From Acidobacteriota bacterium (GTDB lineage Bacteria > Acidobacteriota > Vicinamibacteria > Vicinamibacterales > UBA8438): a stretch of DNA of 64,000 nt. How positions within the stretch are numbered: the stretch's first letter is position 1; the number at the start of each line of letters is the position of its first letter. Positions 54,084 through 63,817 of this stretch are shown here, one piece after another. The position numbers and the translations under genes are program-made. The stretch spans positions 21,363 to 85,362 of the forward strand of contig JAPOVI010000021.1 of assembly GCA_026708265.1 (NCBI GenBank), written 5' to 3'. Below the pieces are notes generated by a model, which saw nothing but the letters and a program-made list of their open reading frames with translations, had not been told where the DNA came from and ran no database searches.

Positions 54084-56650
54084 TCCGGCCCGCTCGCGCG
54101 CCGCATCTGGAACGGCAGGCTCTTCACGATGCCCATCAGCAGCGCCTGGAAGCGGTAGTCCTCGGCCGCCGCCGCCCGCACGATCCCGCGGACCAGCGGC
54201 GCATCGCCGGCGTCCAGCCCCCGGCCGAGGGCATAGGTCAACAGCTTCTCGGTCAACGTCGTGACGAACAGCTCGGAGCGGCCCAGCAAGACCTCCCGCA
54301 GGCCGTCCACGCCGTCGAAGGTGGTGCCGTCGAGCATCGCACCCGAGGCGTCGATCGGCGTGAACGCTTCGCTCCGTGTCCGCCACTGTCCGATGGCGTC
54401 GAAGTTCTCGAGCGCCAGGCCGAGCGGATCCATCATCGCGTGGCAGCTCGCGCACACCGGATTGGCGCGGTGCTGCACCATCCGGTCCCGCATCGACAGC
54501 ACCTCGCCCTCGTCGTTGTCCTCCTTGAGGTCCGGCACGTCCGGCGGCGGGGGCGGCGGCGGCGTGCCGAGCAGATTCTCCAGAATCCACTTGCCCCGGA
54601 GCACCGGGGAGGTGCGGTGGGCATAGGACGTCGCCGCGAGGATGCTCCCCTTGCCGAGCAGCCCGCGCCGGCTCGTGTCGCCGAGCGTGACCCGTCGGAA
54701 GTGGCTCCCCTGGACGGCCGGGATCCCATAGTGCGCCGCCAGCCGCTCGTTCACGAACGTGTGCTGGGCCGTCAGCAGTTCCAGCACGCTCCGGTCTTCC
54801 CGCAGGATGCTCTCGAAGAAGAGCTCCGTCTCGCGCCGCAGGGCGTGCCGCAGGGTCCCGTCGAAATCGGGGAAGCGCTTGAGATCGGGCGCCACGTCGG
54901 GCAGCCGGCGCAGGTTCAGCCACTGGCCCGTGAAGTTCGCGACGAAGGCCTCCGACCGGCGGTCCGCCAGCATCCGCCGCACCTGCCGGTCCAGCACCGC
55001 CGGGTCGCGCAGCCGGCCGCGCTCCGCGACGTCGAGGAGCTCGTCGTCCGGAATGCTGCTCCAGAGGAAGAACGACAGGCGGGAGGCCAGATCGAGATCG
55101 GCGACGGGGTAGTTCGTATCCGGCGCGATGTCCCGCGGCCGCTCCTCGATGCGGTAGAGGAAGCCCGGCGCGACCAGCAACTGCCGCAGGGCCCGCTCGA
55201 TCCCCGCGTCGAACCCCGCATCGAAGCCCGCCGCGTGCCGGCCGTCGCGGTACGCGGCCAGCAGGAGGTCCAGCTCCGCCTCGCTCGGCGGCCGCCGATA
55301 GGCGCGCCGCGCGAGCGTCGAGAGGATCTGCTCCGCGCAGGGCCCCTCGTCCTCCGGCGCCGTCGGCCGGCAGGTGAAGATGCGCCGGCGGCTCTGGGTG
55401 TCGCCGGGCCCGCCGGGCAGGAACGGCCCCGTCACGGTGAGGTGCGCCAGGTAGGGACCCGAGCGCGTCTCGTCGTTGAAGTAGCCGCCTGCATAGGCGC
55501 GCACCGACGGCTCCACGAGCGTCAGACGGAGCCGGGCGAAGGTGTTGGTCCGCGTCGCCTCGGTCAGCAGTTGCCCGGTCTCGACGAACGCCGCGGCCAC
55601 CTCGTGCACACCCGCCGTCACGGGGAGGCGCACGCGCCAGTGCTCGTCGAGGTTCCGCCGGTAGCCGGACTGCTCGGCGGTGTTCGTTCCGGCCCTGAGC
55701 GCTGCGCCTTCTTCGGGTTCCTCATCAGGATCCGGCTCGCCGGCGAACGTGAAGCGCGCGACCGGCTCGCCGTCGAGCAGGATCTCCAGCTCGTGCGTCT
55801 CGTCGTAGCGCGGAATGTTGTCCGCGATGTCGAGGGCCAGCTTGGCCTGAATGACGTACTCGCCGTCCTTCGGGAAGCGGTGCCGGACCAGCGTGCCGCC
55901 GCGCGTTCCCAGCGGCAGCCCCTCGAGGTGCCGCTCCTGCGGAAGGTCCGGCGGCAGGTGATAGACCTGCACCGCGGGCGGCGCCGCCGAGCTCCCGACC
56001 GCCGCGCGGCTGATCTTGCGCGCCGCGGCCAGGTAGCGGTCGACGAGCGTCGGCGACATCCGGAGGGAGGCGGCGATGTTGTCGAACCCGTAGCTCGCGT
56101 CGTCGGCCGGAAGCAGCTCCGTCGCATCGATCTCCACGGCCAGCAGGTCGCGAATCGCGTTCGCGTACTCCGCGCGGTTCAGGCGATGGAACACCGGCGC
56201 CCGGCCGGGGTCGGGGTCGAGCGAGGCGGCGTGGTCGAGCCGGCCCTCGAGCCAGCCCGCGAAGCCGTCGTACGCTTCGCGATCCGGACGCGGCCGCCCC
56301 ATCGGGGGCATGAGGCCGGCCCGGAGCTTGCGCACCACCTTCTCCCACACCTCGGGACGCGCCGCCACGTCGTCCACGTCCAGGAGGTCCAGCGTCAGAC
56401 TGGCGGTCTTGAGGCTCTCGTTGTGGCAGGTGACGCAGTAGCGGTCGAGCAATGCCCGCTGCGGGGATCGGACCGAGGCCGCCCCGCCGGAGGCAGGCTG
56501 CTGCGCGCCGGCGCCGGAGGCAGACTGCTGCGCGCCGGCGCCGGAGGCAGACTGCTGCGCGCCCGCTCCGTGCAGCTCCGCCGGCAGCAGCAGAGCCAGC
56601 GCGCCGGCCAGCGACAGCGCCGCCGATCGCCCTACCGCGGATATCGTCAT
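54065..56650 (-). CDS. Heme-c DUF1587/DUF1592/DUF1588/DUF1585 protein (PSCyt-type)
   Basis: Signal peptide; YCVTCHNESLKTASL; HRLNRAEYANAIRDLLAVEIDATELLPADD; LASRLSFFLWSSIPDDELLDVAERGRLRDP; VCASCHAMMDPLGLALENFDAIGQW. Confidence 0.93.
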   Translation of the reverse strand: MTISAVGRSAALSLAGALALLLPAELHGAGAQQSASGAGAQQSASGAGAQQPASGGAASVRSPQRALLDRYCVTCHNESLKTASLTLDLLDVDDVAARPEVWEKVVRKLRAGLMPPMGRPRPDREAYDGFAGWLEGRLDHAASLDPDPGRAPVFHRLNRAEYANAIRDLLAVEIDATELLPADDASYGFDNIAASLRMSPTLVDRYLAAARKISRAAVGSSAAPPAVQVYHLPPDLPQERHLEGLPLGTRGGTLVRHRFPKDGEYVIQAKLALDIADNIPRYDETHELEILLDGEPVARFTFAGEPDPDEEPEEGAALRAGTNTAEQSGYRRNLDEHWRVRLPVTAGVHEVAAAFVETGQLLTEATRTNTFARLRLTLVEPSVRAYAGGYFNDETRSGPYLAHLTVTGPFLPGGPGDTQSRRRIFTCRPTAPEDEGPCAEQILSTLARRAYRRPPSEAELDLLLAAYRDGRHAAGFDAGFDAGIERALRQLLVAPGFLYRIEERPRDIAPDTNYPVADLDLASRLSFFLWSSIPDDELLDVAERGRLRDPAVLDRQVRRMLADRRSEAFVANFTGQWLNLRRLPDVAPDLKRFPDFDGTLRHALRRETELFFESILREDRSVLELLTAQHTFVNERLAAHYGIPAVQGSHFRRVTLGDTSRRGLLGKGSILAATSYAHRTSPVLRGKWILENLLGTPPPPPPPDVPDLKEDNDEGEVLSMRDRMVQHRANPVCASCHAMMDPLGLALENFDAIGQWRTRSEAFTPIDASGAMLDGTTFDGVDGLREVLLGRSELFVTTLTEKLLTYALGRGLDAGDAPLVRGIVRAAAAEDYRFQALLMGIVKSLPFQMRRASGPDAAAAQ
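56489..56569. repeat. Three tandem 27-bp units encoding SASGAGAQQ
   Basis: ggaggcagRctgctgcgcgccggcgcc x3, within the PSCyt gene between signal peptide and heme domain. Confidence 0.85.
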
Positions 56651-57023
56651 CGAAGCCTCCAACCACGCGGGAACCGTGACGGCCGGGTACCGTCCCCGTG
56701 GATGGCCCGCTCCGGAGGCACGGCGCTCATCATCACTCGCCAATCACTCGGGCCCGGTCGCGACCAGAGGGCGTACGTGGATTAGACTTCGGTGTACCCA
56801 TCGAGTCAATCGCGGCAACGATCTCGATGGTCATGGCGGCCAGCGGCGGTCGCGGCGAGATCGTGGCCACCGACGACGACCTCGGCTTCGCGGACGATGA
56901 CGCTGGCGGGCCGGCGGTCCGTCAAGCCGACGTTCGAGATCGGGATCCGGCAGGACGGCGGCAAGGGGCGACCGGGACACGAGCACGTGAGCGGCGCCGC
57001 AAGGGTATGGGGAGGGTGAGATC

Positions 57024-58055
57024 ATGCATCGGTACTCTGCTGCCGTGTGCACGCTGGCCGCGGTCGTCGCGCTGGCGGCCGCCCCCGCGGCGGCCCAGAC
57101 GCTGCGGACGGCGTGGGGTGACCCCGACCTGCAGGGGATCTGGGACTTCCGCACGATCACGCCGCTCGAGCGGCTCGAGGACTTGGGCGATCGGGCCTTC
57201 CTGACCGTCGAGGAGGCCGCGGCGGCCGAGCAGGCGGCGATCGAGCGCGGCATCGAGCTGTGGGAGGCGGCGGCTCAACGCACCGAGGCGGGCGGCAACG
57301 TCGGAGCCTACAACAACTTCTGGATGGATGAGGGGACGAAGCCGATCGAGACGCGGCGAACCTCCCTGATCGTCGATCCGCCCAACGGCCGCTTCCCCGA
57401 GCTCTCCGAGGTCGGCGCGGAGCGGGCCGCCGCCCTCCGCGCCCACATGGAGGCGCACCCGGCCGACTCCTATACCGACCGCAACACGTCGGACCGCTGC
57501 ATCGTCGGGTTCAACGCGGGGCCGCCGATCACGTCGCTCGCCTACAACCAGAACATGCAGCTCTTCCAGACCCCGGACCACGCGGTCATCTACACCGAGA
57601 TGGTCCACACGCCGCGCATCGTGCCGCTCGACGGCCGGGCGCCGCTGGACCCGAGCATCCGCCTCTGGTCGGGAGACTCGCGCGGGCGCTGGGAAGGCAA
57701 CACACTGGTCATCGAGACGGCCAACTTCCACGCCGAGCGCGCCTGGGTCCCGCAGGGCGGTGTCGACCGCGGAGCAAGCGGCGCTCTCGAGCGAGTCACG
57801 TACGCCGGTTCCGGCGTCTTCTCGTCAGAGAACATGACGCTGGTGGAGCGGCTCACCCGCGTCGACGAGGACACGCTGGAGTACACCTTCACGGTGACCG
57901 ACCCCGACACCTGGGCCAGCGACTGGACGGCGTCGATGCTGATGGCGCGCACCGAGATGCCGCTGTTCGAGTACGCCTGCCACGAGGGCAACTACTCGAT
58001 GGAGGGCATCCTGTCCGGCCATCGGGCGGATGAGCGCAGGGCGGCCGGGGAATAG
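57024..58055 (+). CDS. Conserved exported protein of 'GDPDLQGIW' family (third paralog)
   Basis: TAWGDPDLQGIWDFRTITPLERLEDLGDRAFLTVEEAAAAEQAA; WSGDSRGRWEGNTLVIETANF; FEYACHEGNYSMEGIL. Confidence 0.75.
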   Translation: MHRYSAAVCTLAAVVALAAAPAAAQTLRTAWGDPDLQGIWDFRTITPLERLEDLGDRAFLTVEEAAAAEQAAIERGIELWEAAAQRTEAGGNVGAYNNFWMDEGTKPIETRRTSLIVDPPNGRFPELSEVGAERAAALRAHMEAHPADSYTDRNTSDRCIVGFNAGPPITSLAYNQNMQLFQTPDHAVIYTEMVHTPRIVPLDGRAPLDPSIRLWSGDSRGRWEGNTLVIETANFHAERAWVPQGGVDRGASGALERVTYAGSGVFSSENMTLVERLTRVDEDTLEYTFTVTDPDTWASDWTASMLMARTEMPLFEYACHEGNYSMEGILSGHRADERRAAGE

Positions 58056-58083
58056 AACGCAGCCACGAATGGGAGCTGGTCTT

Positions 58084-60651
58084 ATGAAGAGCCTTGGGTC
58101 ACGCGTGTCACTCCCTGTATGGCGCATGCGGATTACAGGTCTCGCGATCATTGGCTACGTGGGGTGTCTTGCGCCGATCACGGGAATCGCCCACCTCCAG
58201 GCCGCAGGGCGGCAGCCGCAATCGTCCACAGCGCCCGCCGCCGTTCCCGCTCAGCAGGCCTTCATCACGCAGTATTGCGTGACCTGCCACAGTCAAGGGT
58301 TGCAGACGGGCGGGCTCGTTCTCGAGACCGCGGATCTCGGCGACGTCAGCGCGGATGCCGAGACGTGGGAGAAGGTCGTGCGAAAGCTCCACGGCGGTCT
58401 CATGCCTCCCCCGGGAGCGCCCCGCCCGGACCGAACGACGTCCGAGGCCTTTGTGTCTTGGCTCGAGACGCAGCTCGACCGCGCGGCCGCCGCTCGACCC
58501 AATCCGGGCAGAACGGAGACGTTCCACCGGCTGAACCGGGCCGAGTACCGAAACGCGGTTCGCGACCTTCTCGGCCTCGACATCGACGTGTCCTCGCTGC
58601 TTCCGGCTGATGGCTCGAGCTATGGCTTCGACAACATGGCCGGCGTCCTCCAGGTCCCGCCGACGTTGATGGAGCGATACCTCACCGCGGCGAAGAACAT
58701 CAGCCGCGCCGCCGTCGGGACTCCTCCGTCAACTCCGAACTACGATGTCTTCCGGGTGCCGGCCGACTTGCCTCAGGACGACCGGGTCGACGGTCTGCCG
58801 TTCGGCACCCGCGGTGGGACGCTGATCCGTTACAACTTTCCCGGCGACGGAGAGTACGCCATCCGGGTGCGTCTGGCGCGCGAAGCCGTGGGGGCGGGCG
58901 GAGTCGACGTCCCTCGATACGATGTGCCGCAGCACCTGGAGGTGGCGCTGGATGGCGAGCGGCTTCAGGTGTTCACGTTGCCTGCGTCGGATCGGGCAGT
59001 TCTGGCGCCTGGGCGCTACCGACGAGAGGATCGAAGCCTGGTAGACGCGGATTGGCAGGTCCGCTTCTTTGCGGGGGCCGGCCCGCGCGACGTGTCGGTG
59101 ACCTTCATCAACCGATTGCCCGCGTTGCTCGAGTCCCTGAACGAACCGTACTTGCACCCCTATCCGGCTGGGGGAGAGGTGCTTTGGGGTTCCCGGAAGG
59201 GCGCGTACCTCGGCCGGGTCGACATCAGCGGTCCCTTCGAGGTCCGAGGACGGGGCGACACGCCGAGCCGTCAGCGGATCTTTCAATGCTACCCGGTGGA
59301 TCCATCTGAAAAAGCGGCGTGCGCAAGGACCATCCTCTCGACACTGACCCGGCGCGCCTACCGGAGGCCCGTGACGGCTGCGGATCTGGAGGGACCGCTC
59401 CGGTTCTACGAGCAAGGCGACGCGACCGGGGGGTTCGAGGCAGGTATCGAACTGGCGATCCGACGACTGCTGGTAAGCCCGGAGTTCCTCTTCCGTACGG
59501 AAGCCGAGCCGCCCGACGCCGCGTCCGGCACACGCTCCCCGGCGGTCGTCGCGGACGCCCCGGCGAGTCGCCCGGAGAACGCCGACCTGGAGGGCTATGC
59601 CGTCAGCGATGTGGAGCTTGCGTCTCGTCTGTCGTTCTTCCTGTGGAGCAGCATTCCCGACGACGAGCTGCTCGACCTCGCGACGCAGGGCAGGCTCAGG
59701 GACCCGGTCGTGCTCGAGACGCAGGTTCGGCGGATGCTGGCCGACGGCCGCTCGCAGGCGCTGGTCGACAACTTCGCCGGCCAGTGGTTGTACTTGCGCA
59801 ACGTGCCTTCCTTGACGCCGGACCTGTACACGTATCCCGATTTCAACGAGGGCTTGCGCAGAGCCATGAAGCGGGAGACGGAGCTCTTCTTCGAGCACAT
59901 CGTGCGGGAGGATCGGAGCGTTCTGGATCTGCTGGCCGCAGACTACACCTTCTTGAACGAAAGCCTGGCCAGACACTACGGCCTTCCGAACGTGTACGGG
60001 GAGAAGTTCAGGCGCGTCACCCTCCCGGAGGGCAGCGTGCGCGGCGGGCTCCTGGGGCAGGCGAGCATCCTCGCGGTGACGTCGCTGCCGAATCGGACGT
60101 CTCCCGTCGTTCGTGGCAAGTGGATTCTCGAGAACATCCTTGGCTCGCCCCCCCCAGAGCCTCCCGCGGACGTACCGCCGCTCCCGGAGGAGACCGGCGA
60201 TGGTTCGGCGGCGATGACGATGCGCCAGCGGATCGCCGCACACCGCGACAATCCCGTGTGCGCGAGTTGTCACTCCCTGATGGATCCGCTGGGCCTGGGG
60301 CTCGAGAACTTCGATTCCACCGGACGCTGGCGGGAGGTCGAGGCCACGGGCGACGCGCGGGCGGCGTCCTTCGTCCCGATCGACAGTTCGGGGGCGTTTC
60401 CGGATGGCACGGAGTTCAGCACCGTTGCCGAATTGAGGCATTCCTTGATGGCACGGTCGGATCGCTTCGTTGCCACCATGACGGAGAAGCTGCTCACCTA
60501 CGCCCTGGGCCGCGGCCTCGAGCATTACGACGCGCCCGCCGTACGGGCGATTGCGCGCGACGCTGCGGGCGCCGAGTACCGTCTGTCCGCACTGGTTCTC
60601 GGTGTCACGAAGAGCGTGCCGTTTCAGATGAGAAGGAGATCAGGGTCATGA
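58084..60651 (+). CDS. Heme-c DUF1587/DUF1592/DUF1588/DUF1585 protein (PSCyt-type)
   Basis: ITQYCVTCHSQGLQTGGL; HRLNRAEYRNAVRDLLGLDIDVSSLLPADGSSYGFDNMA; LASRLSFFLWSSIPDDELLDLATQGRLRDP; VCASCHSLMDPLGLGLENFDSTGRW. Confidence 0.93.
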   Translation: MKSLGSRVSLPVWRMRITGLAIIGYVGCLAPITGIAHLQAAGRQPQSSTAPAAVPAQQAFITQYCVTCHSQGLQTGGLVLETADLGDVSADAETWEKVVRKLHGGLMPPPGAPRPDRTTSEAFVSWLETQLDRAAAARPNPGRTETFHRLNRAEYRNAVRDLLGLDIDVSSLLPADGSSYGFDNMAGVLQVPPTLMERYLTAAKNISRAAVGTPPSTPNYDVFRVPADLPQDDRVDGLPFGTRGGTLIRYNFPGDGEYAIRVRLAREAVGAGGVDVPRYDVPQHLEVALDGERLQVFTLPASDRAVLAPGRYRREDRSLVDADWQVRFFAGAGPRDVSVTFINRLPALLESLNEPYLHPYPAGGEVLWGSRKGAYLGRVDISGPFEVRGRGDTPSRQRIFQCYPVDPSEKAACARTILSTLTRRAYRRPVTAADLEGPLRFYEQGDATGGFEAGIELAIRRLLVSPEFLFRTEAEPPDAASGTRSPAVVADAPASRPENADLEGYAVSDVELASRLSFFLWSSIPDDELLDLATQGRLRDPVVLETQVRRMLADGRSQALVDNFAGQWLYLRNVPSLTPDLYTYPDFNEGLRRAMKRETELFFEHIVREDRSVLDLLAADYTFLNESLARHYGLPNVYGEKFRRVTLPEGSVRGGLLGQASILAVTSLPNRTSPVVRGKWILENILGSPPPEPPADVPPLPEETGDGSAAMTMRQRIAAHRDNPVCASCHSLMDPLGLGLENFDSTGRWREVEATGDARAASFVPIDSSGAFPDGTEFSTVAELRHSLMARSDRFVATMTEKLLTYALGRGLEHYDAPAVRAIARDAAGAEYRLSALVLGVTKSVPFQMRRRSGS

Positions 60652-62033
60652 CGTTCGTTACCAGGAAGGCGTTGCCGCGACGGACGTTCCTCCGTGGCAT
60701 GGGTGCCGCGATCGGGCTGCCCCTGCTGGATGCGATGATCCCGGGGGTCACTGCCCAGACGCTGACCGCCTCCATTCGGCGGCTCGGGTTCCTGTACGTG
60801 CCGAACGGCGTGTCGATGAACCATATCGGCGTCAACTACTGGAAACCGACGACTGCCGGCAACGACTTCGAGCTGTCGCCGATTCTGGCTCCGCTGGCGC
60901 CGTTTCGCGACCAGTTGACGGTGGTGAGCGGGATGAGCCTGCCGATGGCGGAATCCCTGGGGGACGGCTCCGGCGATCACACGCGCGCCTGCGCCGCGTG
61001 GCTGAACGGTACGCATCCGTTGAAGACGGAAGGGGCGGATGTGCGCGCCGGCACCACGGCCGACCAGATGGCCGCGGCGGTGCTCGGCAAGGAGACGGCC
61101 CTGCCCTCGCTGGAGCTCGGCATCGACCTGGAGTACCTCGTCGGCATCGGCGAGAACGGCTACAGCCAGCTCTACCAGAACACCATCTCGTGGCGAACTC
61201 CCACGACCCCTGCACCCATCGAGAACATTCCCCGCATCGTATTCGAGCGGTTGTTCGGCGACGGCAGCACGGCGGCGGAGCGGCTGAGCGGGATACAGAC
61301 GGACCGCAGCATCCTCGATGACGTGGGCGAGGAGATGAGCCGGCTTCTGAGCAGGCTCGGAGTGCGCGACCAGGCGCGGTCGAACGAGTACTTCGAGGCG
61401 ATTCGGGAAGTCGAGAAGCGCATCCGGAAGCTGGAGAGCAACTTCGAGCTCACGCAACCACCACCGGAACTGGCGCAGCCGCCGGGCGGCGTGCCGGAAG
61501 ACTATGCCGAGCACGTCAAGCTGATGTTCGACCTGCAGTGGATCGCGTATCAGGCCGATCTGACGCGAGTCTTCACGTTCATGTTCGGCCGGGAGCTGGG
61601 CGGTCGACCGTACCCGGAGATCGGCATTCCCGAAGGCCACCACGCGGCATCGCACCACGGCAATCGCCCCGAGGACATGGAGCGGCTCGCGAGGCTGAAC
61701 GCGTACCACATGGAGTTGTTCGGCCACTTCCTGAACCGGCTGCAGTCGACGCCCGAGGGCGACGGCACGTTGCTGGACCACACGCTGATGCTCTACGGCG
61801 GGGGCCTGAGCGATTCGCAGCTCCATTCGCACGTCGACGTCCCGCTGGCCGTCGTGGGTGGCGGTTCCGGCAAGGTCAAGGGAGGCCGCCACATGGCGGT
61901 CACCGGGAACCCGCCGATGTCGAACCTTCTCGTGAGCATGCTCGACAAGGTCGGTGTTCATCCGGAGCGGGTCGGCGACAGCACCGGCAAGGTCGACTTC
62001 AGCGACCCCGACTTCAGCGACCCGTTGGGCTGA
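60648..62033 (+). CDS. DUF1552 domain protein (Tat-exported)
   Basis: LPRRTFLRGMGAAIGLPLLDAMIPGVTA; GFLYVPNGVSMNHIGVNYWKP; YPEIGIPEGHHAASHHGN; LMLYGGGLSDSQLHSHVDVPLAVVGGG; ATGA overlap with the PSCyt stop. Confidence 0.93.
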   Translation: MTFVTRKALPRRTFLRGMGAAIGLPLLDAMIPGVTAQTLTASIRRLGFLYVPNGVSMNHIGVNYWKPTTAGNDFELSPILAPLAPFRDQLTVVSGMSLPMAESLGDGSGDHTRACAAWLNGTHPLKTEGADVRAGTTADQMAAAVLGKETALPSLELGIDLEYLVGIGENGYSQLYQNTISWRTPTTPAPIENIPRIVFERLFGDGSTAAERLSGIQTDRSILDDVGEEMSRLLSRLGVRDQARSNEYFEAIREVEKRIRKLESNFELTQPPPELAQPPGGVPEDYAEHVKLMFDLQWIAYQADLTRVFTFMFGRELGGRPYPEIGIPEGHHAASHHGNRPEDMERLARLNAYHMELFGHFLNRLQSTPEGDGTLLDHTLMLYGGGLSDSQLHSHVDVPLAVVGGGSGKVKGGRHMAVTGNPPMSNLLVSMLDKVGVHPERVGDSTGKVDFSDPDFSDPLG

Positions 62034-62050
62034 GCAGGAGATGGGTTGAT

Positions 62051-63562
62051 ATGGCAAGAATATGCGTGAGGGGCTGCCTGGTCGTGGTCCTGCTCGCCAT
62101 GTCGGGCGCGGGTGCGGCCGGGCAGGACATTCCGTTGATGGAAGCCGTCAAGGACGGCGACGCTGCGGCCGTGCGCGCGTTGCTCGACAATGGCGCCGAC
62201 GTGAATGCTCCGGAGGTCGACGGAACGACGGCGCTGCACTGGGCCGTGCACCGCGATGACGTGGACGTGACGGACCTCCTGATTGGCGCAGGCGCCGACG
62301 TGCGCGCCGTGAACCGGTACGGCGTCGCTCCGCTTTCGCTCGCGTGTCTCAACGGAAGCGAGGCAATGGTTGCGAAGCTGCTGCAAGCCGGCGCGGATCC
62401 CGAGACTGTGCAGCCGGGTGGAGAGACCGCCCTCATGACGGCCGCGCGCACCGGGAACGCGGATGTCGTGCGGCAGTTGCTTGCCCGCGGAGCCGATGTG
62501 AACGCGAGGGAAGACTGGAAGGGGCAGACGGCGCTGATGTGGGCCGCGGCGGAAGACAATGCGGCTGCCGTGAAGGCGCTCATCGCAGGCGGCGCAGACG
62601 TTGCGGCTCGCTCCGAGGTGAGTCCCGGCGTCGCGGAGTTGGGCAACCGGGGGTTCACGGCGTTCACGTTCGCCGCCCGCACGGGGGCGATTGACGCCGC
62701 GGAAGTGCTCCTCGAGGCGGGAGCAGGTGTGAACGAGACGCTGGCGGATGGCACGAGCGCCCTGGTGCTCGCGGTCATGAGTGCCCGCTACGAGATGGCG
62801 GCGTTCCTGCTCGACCACGGCGCCGACCCGAACGCTGCCGCGCAGGGGTGGACCGCCCTGCACCAGATCGTGTGGACGCGCAGACCGAATCGAGGATTCA
62901 ACACCGTCTTCCAGGCACCGAAGGGCCGCGTCGACAGTCTCAGCCTCGTCGAGGAGCTCCTGGCACGTGGCGCGGACATCGACGCGCGGGCCACGACACG
63001 ACGGGCACCGCGCACCGTTACCGGTCGGAACCTCTTGAGAGTTACCGGTACGACCCCCTTGTTCCTGGCCGCGCATCGGGTGGATGTCGACCTGATCCGC
63101 CTCCTCCTGGAGCGCGGTGCCGATCCCCGGTTGCCGAACGAGGACGGCACGACGCCGCTGATGGCTGCGGCTGGAGTCGGCTTGTACAACCCGGGTGAGA
63201 ATCCGGGAACGGCGGAGGAGTCCGCCGAAGCGGTACGGCTCGTCCTGGAGGCCGGCGGGGATCCAGCGACCATCGACGCGAACGGCGACACCGCACTACA
63301 CGGTGCGGCGTACTGGGATTCGCCCCGCGCGGTGGAGCTGCTGCTCGCCGCGAACCCGCAACTGGAGCTGGATGTCGTGAACAACTACGGCTGGACCCCC
63401 CTGCGGGTCGCGGACGGCGTGATGGTGGAGGCTGGCACTGCCCTGCACTTCGGTCCGGCCGTAGCGGCCCAGCTCCGTGCGCTGCTGAAGGAACGTGGTT
63501 TGCCGGTTCCCGACCCGGTTCCCTTCGATGCCGCGCAGATACCGCCCTATTCCGACCGATGA
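62051..63562 (+). CDS. Exported ankyrin-repeat protein
   Basis: MARICVRGCLVVVLLAMSGAGAAGQDIPLMEAVKDGDAAAVRALLDNGADVNAPEVDGTTALHWAV; many ankyrin repeats. Confidence 0.92.
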   Translation: MARICVRGCLVVVLLAMSGAGAAGQDIPLMEAVKDGDAAAVRALLDNGADVNAPEVDGTTALHWAVHRDDVDVTDLLIGAGADVRAVNRYGVAPLSLACLNGSEAMVAKLLQAGADPETVQPGGETALMTAARTGNADVVRQLLARGADVNAREDWKGQTALMWAAAEDNAAAVKALIAGGADVAARSEVSPGVAELGNRGFTAFTFAARTGAIDAAEVLLEAGAGVNETLADGTSALVLAVMSARYEMAAFLLDHGADPNAAAQGWTALHQIVWTRRPNRGFNTVFQAPKGRVDSLSLVEELLARGADIDARATTRRAPRTVTGRNLLRVTGTTPLFLAAHRVDVDLIRLLLERGADPRLPNEDGTTPLMAAAGVGLYNPGENPGTAEESAEAVRLVLEAGGDPATIDANGDTALHGAAYWDSPRAVELLLAANPQLELDVVNNYGWTPLRVADGVMVEAGTALHFGPAVAAQLRALLKERGLPVPDPVPFDAAQIPPYSDR

Positions 63563-63589
63563 GAGTCGGGCGAGCGAGCCGCGGAGTTC

Positions 63590-63817
63590 CTACGAGGCCG
63601 CGCGTCGTGCTTCTCGCTGCAGGTCCCAGTCGGCCTGAAGCCGCATCCAGAACCGGGGCGAGGTCTTCAGGAATCGCGACAACCGCATCGCGGTGTCCGC
63701 GGTGACGCGACGCTCGCCGAGCACGACCTCGTTGAGGCGATTCGCGGAGATGCCGAGGCGTTGGGCGGCCTCCGCCTGCCGAAGGCCGAGGGGCTCGAGA
63801 AACTCGTGGAGGAGCAT
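63590..63817 (-). CDS. HigA-like XRE-family antitoxin
   Basis: MLLHEFLEPLGLRQAEAAQRLGISANRLNEVVLGERRVTADTAMRLSRFLKTSPRFWMRLQADWDL matches HigA/VapI-type HTH antitoxins. The N-terminus may extend upstream (in-frame PGE precedes the M). Confidence 0.85.
   Translation of the reverse strand: MLLHEFLEPLGLRQAEAAQRLGISANRLNEVVLGERRVTADTAMRLSRFLKTSPRFWMRLQADWDLQREARRAAS

Noticed and set aside
56698-57019. Possible small ORFs or decayed gene in the head-to-head intergenic region (e.g. SMVMAASGGRGEIVATDDDLGFADDD)
   Set aside because: Frame shifts midway and I could not match a family; kept only as a possible remnant, not a feature.
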